A DNA stretch of 33,441 nt from Candidatus Cloacimonadota bacterium (GTDB lineage Bacteria > Cloacimonadota > Cloacimonadia > Cloacimonadales > TCS61), in assembly GCA_021736135.1 (NCBI GenBank), contig JAIPGO010000041.1, positions 1-33,441 on the forward strand. The letters run 5' to 3'. A program made the translations under genes and the position numbers. Under the pieces are notes generated by a model. The model was given only the letters and a program-made list of their open reading frames with translations, had not been told where the DNA came from and ran no database searches. Positions 23,056-29,313 of this stretch are shown in pieces. Each line of letters starts with the position of its first letter. Within the stretch, counting starts at the first letter, position 1.

Positions 23056-25107
23056 ATGAAACAATTTTTAATTCTTGTTGTGCTGCTGGTTTTATTCTCG
23101 TCCTTGCTGGCAGAGGTGTTTCCCGAAAAGATAGACAAGTTTCAAGCTGATATGACAAAATCGATTAAACCGCGTCAACCAGTTGCCGAGCGTGTTGTTC
23201 CTGACTGGGATTGGGATATTGTCCCGCAGGAGCTATTAACAAATTATGCGGATTATTTTCAGGCTTATAATCAGACTCCGGTAGCCCTGCAGCCGGATGA
23301 ACATGGCGGAGGAATTTATATTATCTATCGTGTTAAGGATCAGGAAGGTAACAGTGAAGTATCTTACACTTACGTAGATAATGCCGGTAATGTGAGTTCC
23401 AGCGGCATGGGGTATGTGGGATATTATTGCGATGCAGAAGTCGATCAGCAGACCGGAGATCCGTTTGCCTGCTGGCATGCCTACGATGGCGATGATTCCG
23501 GTTGTTACCTGACCTATGATCTTTACCACATCATGGCAGCACCGGGTTTATGGAAAGATCCGCCTATTCTGGTGATTGATAACCAGACTATGCAGAATAA
23601 TTTTCCATTTCCTGATGATCAATACATCTGGCCTATGGTGCACATAGGACCCTCACCTGTAGAAGATATGCAGCGCGTTTATTTTGTTGCCAGTAATAAT
23701 ACCCATACTCCTGTACAGGATTTACCTGGAGAAAATTATTTGCTCTGCTATGCAGATTTCAGTGCCGGTGATCTGGAACTGCAGAGTGACCTGGAATGGA
23801 CTTATACATCCATCCCGCAATTAGATTCACTGCATGTAGAAGATCCAGCCTGGGCGAGACCTTTTAAATCCTGGACGATAATAGATAACCAGGTGATAAT
23901 TCTGGGATATTTAATTTACGGTGAGACTCAGCCGGTTGATTCCTTATTCTGCTGTATCAATTCCAATTACGGAGAAGGCGACTGGGAGATGTACACAGAG
24001 GGTTTCCGTTTTGAAGAGACAGATCCTGACACTCTTTTCCCGGATGCCATTGCAGTGTGGCAGAATATTATCCATACTGGGCACTTTAATATTGTGCCGA
24101 CCGAGAACCGCACGAAAGTAACTTTCCCGGGTGCCATGGGGATAACCTGGGATGATGCTGCCGGAGATAATTATTATTATCCGCTGTATTTTATGATCTA
24201 TCCCAAAACCTTTTCTTTTGATCTGGAAACTCAGGAATTCAGTTTCTGCGACGTATTTCCGATGGGTCTCAGTGCATCAGATGATATCCCAGCGAAACCC
24301 TGGGATCTCGATGAAGATGGTTTAGTAGACGAGTATGATCCGCAAGGTAGACCCCGGTGGGTAGAAGACTGGCCAATATTCCATTTTGATCCTGATAATG
24401 CTTTTCATAATAATGAATATTTCCTGACCACAAACGAGGAAAATGGCTGGATGGCTTTTATCTGGGTTGACGGTAAAAATGCTTCGGCAGCTAATGAAGG
24501 CTGGGAAGGTTATGAAAGCTGGGTTGCCAAACCGGAATTGGCAATCTGTTGCTCCAAAAACTGGGGAGCATCCTGGAGTGACCCCATCTATATGAATGCT
24601 AATCCGGAAAGTGGAAATTATCAGGAAGAACTGGATGGTATGATCCCCTGTTTTGCTTATCCCGGTGACCGTATTGAAGATATCGGTAATGAGCAGGGTA
24701 TTCTGCATCTCTTTTTCCTGGATGACAACGATTATGGATCTAATCATAACGGAGGAGTTGGGCTTAATAATGGTTCCACCTTCGAATATGCATCCTTGCA
24801 GATCGATTTCAGTTTTGCCGTAGGAGATAAATCAGAACTGGTTGCAGCACCTTTGAAGGCAAAGAACTATCCTAATCCCTTCAATCCGGAAACCACCATC
24901 GAATTTGAATTGCAGAGTGCCGGAAATGTGCAGATTGATATCTATAATATCAAGGGACAGAAAGTGTGCACTCTGGCGGACAGAAACTTTGATTCCGGGA
25001 AAAACACTGTGACCTGGAAAGCTGATAATTATGCTTCAGGAGTATATTTCTATCTCATTAAAAATGATAGATTTACAACTTCCAAGAAAATGATATTGAT
25101 GAAATAA
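23056..25107 (+). CDS. Exported Asp-box protein with Por-type sorting domain (paralogue D)
   Basis: A 683-residue paralogue. The ATG at 23056 has the same spacing to GGGGG as in gene C; ATG 23053 directly before it is the alternative. The signal peptide MKQFLILVVLLVLFSSLLA gives mature end EVFPEK. The family blocks are VPDWDWDIVPQ, NYADYFQAYNQTP, DLDEDGLVDE, the Asp-box-like SKNWGASWSDP and YPNPFNP at 605-611, ending KKMILMK. In the N-terminal half it is closest to A (LQPDEHGGGIYI, CDAEVDQQTGD), although its promoter matches C, suggesting mosaic exchange within the family. No catalytic residues were recognised. A REP pair follows 8 bp after the stop. Confidence 0.8.
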   Translation: MKQFLILVVLLVLFSSLLAEVFPEKIDKFQADMTKSIKPRQPVAERVVPDWDWDIVPQELLTNYADYFQAYNQTPVALQPDEHGGGIYIIYRVKDQEGNSEVSYTYVDNAGNVSSSGMGYVGYYCDAEVDQQTGDPFACWHAYDGDDSGCYLTYDLYHIMAAPGLWKDPPILVIDNQTMQNNFPFPDDQYIWPMVHIGPSPVEDMQRVYFVASNNTHTPVQDLPGENYLLCYADFSAGDLELQSDLEWTYTSIPQLDSLHVEDPAWARPFKSWTIIDNQVIILGYLIYGETQPVDSLFCCINSNYGEGDWEMYTEGFRFEETDPDTLFPDAIAVWQNIIHTGHFNIVPTENRTKVTFPGAMGITWDDAAGDNYYYPLYFMIYPKTFSFDLETQEFSFCDVFPMGLSASDDIPAKPWDLDEDGLVDEYDPQGRPRWVEDWPIFHFDPDNAFHNNEYFLTTNEENGWMAFIWVDGKNASAANEGWEGYESWVAKPELAICCSKNWGASWSDPIYMNANPESGNYQEELDGMIPCFAYPGDRIEDIGNEQGILHLFFLDDNDYGSNHNGGVGLNNGSTFEYASLQIDFSFAVGDKSELVAAPLKAKNYPNPFNPETTIEFELQSAGNVQIDIYNIKGQKVCTLADRNFDSGKNTVTWKADNYASGVYFYLIKNDRFTTSKKMILMK

Positions 25108-25115
25108 ACTGAGTG

Positions 25116-25199
25116 GACTGGCACCAATGCGCAGCATGGTGCAAGAGCACGGACATGTAGCCGACATCTTTGCAACATGCTGGCGCATTGTTGCCAGTC
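25116..25199. repeat. REP pair upstream of the RAYT gene
   Basis: The outer ends GACTGGCA and TGCCAGTC are exact inverse complements. The left REP (25121-25142) folds through GCACCA/TGGTGC, and the right REP (25171-25196) folds through GCAACA/TGTTGC. The two halves are imperfect inverse complements of each other, the usual layout of bacterial interspersed mosaic elements. Confidence 0.85.
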
Positions 25200-25215
25200 A
25201 AGACTGAGAAAAAAT

Positions 25216-25797
25216 ATGCAATGCAAGAAAGAAGATTATACAGAAGGAAGCATATTTCACTTTTATAACCGGACAGAAAAAGGAAAACTATTATTCCAGA
25301 GTGATGAAGATTATTTTTATTTCCTAAGAAAATTCAAGTCAAATATCACAAAATATCCCTGTGAAGTTTATGCCTATTGCCTGATGCCGAACCATTTTCA
25401 TTTCTGCCTGAAACAGATCAGCAGCAGACCGGCATATGGAATTTTTAATGCTGCCATGATGTCATATACTCTGCATTATAATTATAAATACAATTGCAGG
25501 GGGCACTTACTTGAAAAAAGACTGCAAAGCAAAAAACTCAAGGATGACGGATATTTGATTCAATTGTGCCGATATATACATTATAATCCGGTAAAAGCCG
25601 GTTTAGTGGAAGACATTGAAAGCTGGAAATATTCCAATTACCTGGAGATTATCGGAAAAAGGAATGGTACCATGTTTTCTGCTCATCTTTCCAGGACCTA
25701 TCCTGAGGAATTTGAGAATTATGCAGGTAATATTTTAACGTATCAGAAATATTTAACAGGATCTGAATTCACAGAATTACTTATGGACGGAGAATAG
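25216..25797 (+). CDS. REP-associated tyrosine transposase (RAYT, Y1/IS200-like)
   Basis: RAYTs are single-strand DNA transposases that bind and process REP hairpins. The product has 193 residues from ATG 25216. An upstream ATG (25177) lies inside the REP hairpin and gives an unfamily-like N-terminus, so it is rejected. The HUH motif is in MPNHFHF (H60, H62), and the active Tyr sits in RYIHYNPVKAGLV (from Y120), both typical of the family. EGSIFHFYNRT matches the usual RAYT start. REP pairs lie on both sides (25116-25199 and 25811-25897), so the gene and its substrates form one unit. No obvious defect, so it may be active. Confidence 0.9.
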   Translation: MQCKKEDYTEGSIFHFYNRTEKGKLLFQSDEDYFYFLRKFKSNITKYPCEVYAYCLMPNHFHFCLKQISSRPAYGIFNAAMMSYTLHYNYKYNCRGHLLEKRLQSKKLKDDGYLIQLCRYIHYNPVKAGLVEDIESWKYSNYLEIIGKRNGTMFSAHLSRTYPEEFENYAGNILTYQKYLTGSEFTELLMDGE

Positions 25798-25810
25798 TCT
25801 CATCTGTCAT

Positions 25811-25897
25811 CTGGCACTAATGCGCAGCATGGTGCAAGAGCAAGAGTACAAAAAGTAAGAATACCAACTTTGCAACATGCTGTCGCATTGTTGCCAG
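25811..25897. repeat. REP pair downstream of the RAYT gene
   Basis: It has the same architecture as 25116-25199: a left REP with ACTAATGCGCAGCATGGTGC and a right REP with TTGCAACATGCTGTCGCATT. The central spacer differs. It starts 13 bp after the RAYT stop. Confidence 0.85.
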
Positions 25898-25904
25898 TTG
25901 GGGT

Positions 25905-27206
25905 TTATTTCTGCTTTGCAACATGCTGACGCATTGTTGCCAGGCTTCGCTCAGTATAAGCCAGTTTCTTTTTCTGTTTTTCCCGGATATTTTTTTCCAA
26001 GGGTGGCAGAATGCCGAAATTGGCATTCATGGGCTGGAAGTTCTTAACAGGAGTAATAAGATGTCTCCAGAGTTGACCGCTGATCGTGGTTTCGGGCAGA
26101 GATTTAAGACCACCTGCGATAATATGATAGGCAAGCAAGCCTCCGAAGATGGATTCCGTATAGCCTTCCACTCCAGTGATCTGTCCCCCGAAGAAAATAT
26201 GCGGCTTATCCTTCAGACTCAGGTTTTCATTCAGTGTTTCCGGTGCATTCAGATAGGTGTTGCGGTGAATGGAACCATAGCGCAAAAATTCGGCATTTTC
26301 CAGTCCAGGGATGAGCTGGAATATCCTTTTCTGCTCAGGATAACGCAGCATGGTCTGGCAGCCTACCAGGTTATAAGCGCTCCAGTTGCTGTTTTCCGTG
26401 CGTAATTGAAGAACGGCAAAAGGACGTTCTCCACTGGGTTTTTCCAATCCCACGGGGCGCATAACGCCAAAGCTCAAGGTATCTTTTCCGCGCCGGGCCA
26501 GTTCTTCCACGGGAGTGCAATTTTCATAGAAATTGAATTTGGTATTATGAAAGAATTCGTTTTCAAATTCGTGAGCTTCATGTTTTTCGGCAGCATTCAG
26601 TGCCTCCACGAACCGGTAATATTCATCCTTAGTAAAAGGGCAGTTCAGATAATCTGCCTCCCCTTTATCATAGCGTGTTTTGCGGTAAACAACGTTATAG
26701 TCGAGGCTGTCCGCCGCCACGATAGGTGCGATGGCATCAAAGAAATAAAGCTGCTGTTCACCCAGGTGCGGCAACAGCGCTTGCACGAGTTTATCGGAAG
26801 TCAAAGGTCCGGTTGTGACCAGGGTCAGGTCATCAGGTAATTCGAAAACTTCTTCCCGCATTATATGAATGTTTGTATGCTCGGAAATGGTTTGCGTAAC
26901 CAGTTCAGCAAAAGCACTGCGATCAATAGCCAGCGCATTTCCTGCCGGAACGGCGCATTCCTGTGCCAGAGGTAAAAGTTTACATCCCAGCAGCTCCATT
27001 TCAGCTTTTAGTAAACCTGATGCTGTGGATGGCAATAGAGACTTAAAAGAATTAGAACAGACCAGTTCTGCGAATTCACCGGTTTCGTGTGCCGGGGTCA
27101 TTTTATGGGGACGCATTTCATAAAGCATCACCTGCCAGCCGGCATCAGCAAACTGCAAAGCTGCTTCCGAACCTGCCAGCCCGGCACCGATGATGTTAAT
27201 CTGCAT
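25905..27206 (-). CDS. trmFO: Methylenetetrahydrofolate-tRNA (uracil-5-)-methyltransferase
   Basis: TrmFO makes 5-methyluridine at position 54 of tRNA using methylenetetrahydrofolate and FAD in the cytosol. The 433-residue protein has the FAD-binding IIGAGLAGSEAA (5-16), the conserved MRPHKMTPAHETGEFAELVCSNSF region cut here to its key residues Cys50 and SNSFKS, and the C-terminal GQITGVEGYTESIFGGL. The last 12 residues (LATMRQHVAKQK) are encoded by a REP element, so the natural end has been replaced, probably without loss because the core is complete. The ATG shares one base with the queC stop (TAATG) and has no strong ribosome-binding site, which points to translational coupling. Confidence 0.95.
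   Translation of the reverse strand: MQINIIGAGLAGSEAALQFADAGWQVMLYEMRPHKMTPAHETGEFAELVCSNSFKSLLPSTASGLLKAEMELLGCKLLPLAQECAVPAGNALAIDRSAFAELVTQTISEHTNIHIMREEVFELPDDLTLVTTGPLTSDKLVQALLPHLGEQQLYFFDAIAPIVAADSLDYNVVYRKTRYDKGEADYLNCPFTKDEYYRFVEALNAAEKHEAHEFENEFFHNTKFNFYENCTPVEELARRGKDTLSFGVMRPVGLEKPSGERPFAVLQLRTENSNWSAYNLVGCQTMLRYPEQKRIFQLIPGLENAEFLRYGSIHRNTYLNAPETLNENLSLKDKPHIFFGGQITGVEGYTESIFGGLLAYHIIAGGLKSLPETTISGQLWRHLITPVKNFQPMNANFGILPPLEKNIREKQKKKLAYTERSLATMRQHVAKQK
25916..25943. repeat. Single REP inside the 3' end of trmFO
   Basis: The right half only (TTGCAACATGCTGACGCATT, then GTTGCCAG). It lies in the coding strand of trmFO and supplies its last codons. Confidence 0.8.
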
Positions 27207-27886
27207 TATTTTTGCCAGTCAATATTGATGGCGTAAGGTATCGGATCGGGAATTCCGGCCTTCTTAAAAGCATTTATTCGCAAAACGCAGCTGTCACAGG
27301 TTCCGCAGGCTTTATCTTCGCGGCGGTAGCAGCTCCAGGAATGCTGCAAAGGAGCCTTAAGTTCCAGACCTTTGCGGATTATTTCAGCTTTATTCATTTT
27401 GATTACCGGAGTGCATATCTTAATGACTGTGGTATCTTTTGTACCCAGATTGATGGCTTTTTCAAAAGCCTGGAAAAAGCTCTGCCGGCAGTCAGGATAG
27501 CCGGAGCTGTCTTCTTCCACGGCACCGATATATATCCTTTCCGCTTTGATTACTTCTGCCCAGGAAGCGGCAATACTGAGAAAATTGGCGTTCCGGAAGG
27601 GTACATAGCTGGAAGGAATGCCTTCAGAACTGTCATGATCAGTTATTTCCATACTGCTATCCGTCAGACTTGACCCACCGATCTGTCCCAGATAGTCAAT
27701 ATCAGCGATTAACGTATCTTTCGGCTGATAATGTTTTTCCAGTTTATAAAAACAGTTCAGCTCTTTATCCAGCGTTGACTGTCCATAATTAACGTGCAGA
27801 AAATAGATTTCGTCACATTCCTGATCGGCGATGGCAGCCGTAACCAGGCTGTCCATACCTCCGGATACTAAAACAATTCCTTTCAT
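27206..27886 (-). CDS. queC: 7-cyano-7-deazaguanine synthase
   Basis: QueC converts 7-carboxy-7-deazaguanine to preQ0 with ATP and ammonia, a step toward queuosine in tRNA or 7-deazaguanine in DNA. The 226-residue length is normal. The PP-loop SGGMDS is at 8-13, the SSYVPFRN substrate region is present, and the zinc site is C186, C194, C197 and C200 (SCYRREDKACGTCDSC). It starts at ATG 27886 after AAGGAG, overlapping the upstream phosphoesterase stop by 4 bases (ATGA). No queD, queE, queF or tgt is in the window, so the rest of the pathway must be elsewhere. With trmFO next to it, the operon is largely about tRNA modification. Confidence 0.95.
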   Translation of the reverse strand: MKGIVLVSGGMDSLVTAAIADQECDEIYFLHVNYGQSTLDKELNCFYKLEKHYQPKDTLIADIDYLGQIGGSSLTDSSMEITDHDSSEGIPSSYVPFRNANFLSIAASWAEVIKAERIYIGAVEEDSSGYPDCRQSFFQAFEKAINLGTKDTTVIKICTPVIKMNKAEIIRKGLELKAPLQHSWSCYRREDKACGTCDSCVLRINAFKKAGIPDPIPYAINIDWQK

Positions 27887-28749
27887 AGCAATCTCCTTTT
27901 TGCTGCCTTCAGTTCACCCGGATCGAAACGAATAACTGCCAGTTCCTTGCTGTCATGAGAAGCATTAAACATCGTTGCAGCGGAAATTTTATCCTGCCAG
28001 CTTCGCGTGAGGCGTGTCGATTCATGAACGTGCCCATGAATTGTCAATAATGGCTGTTTTCTGGTGATAAAGTTTTTAATAGCGATACTGCCCACATGCA
28101 CATCCAGGGGTGCATAATCTATCATTTTGCCATCCAGGGCAGCCCGGTCTAATAGCGTTTTATAGGGTGGCGAATGAAAAAGACAGATGTCGGATGAAAG
28201 GTCAAAATCATCATATATTAGTTCCAGGTCGCGCTGGATAGTACCCCATTCCAGTTCCAGCGGATCGGCGTCAATGGTGCGAAATCCGGCATCAGGAGCA
28301 ATAGCGCCCACGTCCACGTAGCGCGAAACATCATATTTCTCCCAGTCTTTCATCTGAAAAGGCGTAGGCGGTACAAAAGAATAACCGGAAATTTGAAAAC
28401 CAGACCATTTCAGACGACGGTTGTGCATATAATGCCACAGATCCTCCTGCTCCAATTGCTGCATTGCTTCTTCCAGAAGACGCGGATCGTCATTACCCAG
28501 GATGACGAAAATTGCCGGATAATCCGCCTGCAGTTCCTGTCGCAGGCGCAGCAGATTATCACGCAGATATATCAGAATGAAATCTTCTAAAATTTCTCCC
28601 ATTAGTATGCGGTAATATCCCCCCGTCAGGTCACCTGCAATGAAAACGGCTTCCGGACGCTCTTCCCTGATCAGAGAAAACAGCTTCTCATAACGGGGTA
28701 TCTTGCCATGCAGATCCGATACTGCTATAAATCTATATTTATTTTGCAT
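27883..28749 (-). CDS. Calcineurin-like metallophosphoesterase
   Basis: The 288-residue protein has the metallophosphoesterase signature: SDLHG (D12, H14), GDLTGG (D40), GNDD, FHSPP and HGHVHES, which together bind two metal ions. Substrate cannot be told from sequence; relatives act on nucleotides, phosphoproteins or cyclic nucleotides. It is the first gene of the minus-strand operon with queC and trmFO. The start is ATG 28749, preceded by AGGTGG. A TTG start at 28770 would place the N-terminus inside a hairpin and is rejected. A hairpin with a run of T overlaps the ribosome-binding site. Confidence 0.85.
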   Translation of the reverse strand: MQNKYRFIAVSDLHGKIPRYEKLFSLIREERPEAVFIAGDLTGGYYRILMGEILEDFILIYLRDNLLRLRQELQADYPAIFVILGNDDPRLLEEAMQQLEQEDLWHYMHNRRLKWSGFQISGYSFVPPTPFQMKDWEKYDVSRYVDVGAIAPDAGFRTIDADPLELEWGTIQRDLELIYDDFDLSSDICLFHSPPYKTLLDRAALDGKMIDYAPLDVHVGSIAIKNFITRKQPLLTIHGHVHESTRLTRSWQDKISAATMFNASHDSKELAVIRFDPGELKAAKRRLL

Positions 28750-28780
28750 AAAAAAACCACCTGTAAACAACAGGTAGTTT
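28750..28780 (-). promoter_or_regulatory. Hairpin plus T-run overlapping the phosphoesterase ribosome-binding site
   Basis: On the minus strand ACCTGT (28775-28770) pairs with ACAGGT (28764-28759), extended by four more pairs after one mismatch, and is followed by seven T directly before the ATG. The 3' arm contains the AGGTGG Shine-Dalgarno. It could be an attenuator, a translation-blocking hairpin, or a terminator of upstream transcripts. Confidence 0.5.
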
Positions 28781-29313
28781 ATATATTATTCAGTCAATAT
28801 TTTGCTCAATATTCTCTGATTTGATTATATCAGCCAAAACCTTGCGTATGGTCCTGCACCTTCGCAATGGTTGACATAAGTCTCCCAGCCCATATCAAGT
28901 AAATGCAACTTAGCAACTTCAGAAAACTGGCGTTTTCTACAAATTAACACGGTTAATTTACTCCAAAGGATACTCCAAAGGATTTTTCAGGTGGGTTGCT
29001 ATTGCTCTATTCCTAATAACGTCAGCAGGTTTACGTTGAGCATAATGTCTTCCTTTTGTTGAAATTCCTGCTCATCGCCTCCAGGAAATTTTGATAGCTA
29101 TATTGCAGATGTATTAAATCTTTGTAATTAAGATTTAAACCAATTCCTGAGATTTTCCAGGCATTGATTATTATAATTAAGATTCCAGCTAAACCAGCCT
29201 CTAATCAGTAATTCGGGCAGGACTATTACGCTTCAGTAAAATACTCTTCAAAAGCAGTCAAAACTCAATATATTCTTTCCTCACAGTTGATTATTCAGCA
29301 ATTAAACTCATCA
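28781..29313. other. Intergenic region without a clear gene; possible gene remnants
   Basis: No intact reading frame stands out. On the minus strand there are short protein-like pieces interrupted by stops (for example around 29010-29135 and 28810-28930), which could be decayed coding DNA, but I cannot name a parent family. A small direct repeat ACTCCAAAGGAT occurs twice at about 28960-28983. No terminator of the beta-helix gene was recognised. Confidence 0.4.

Noticed and set aside
25177-25215. Upstream ATG of the RAYT gene
   Set aside because: The extra 13 residues come from the REP hairpin and do not resemble RAYT N-termini.
25923-27673. Several plus-strand reading frames opposite trmFO and queC
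   Set aside because: They are antisense to two well-conserved genes and match nothing recognisable.
28781-29313. Named pseudogene in the gap before the beta-helix gene
   Set aside because: Short protein-like pieces exist on the minus strand, but I could not connect them to a family or a single frame.
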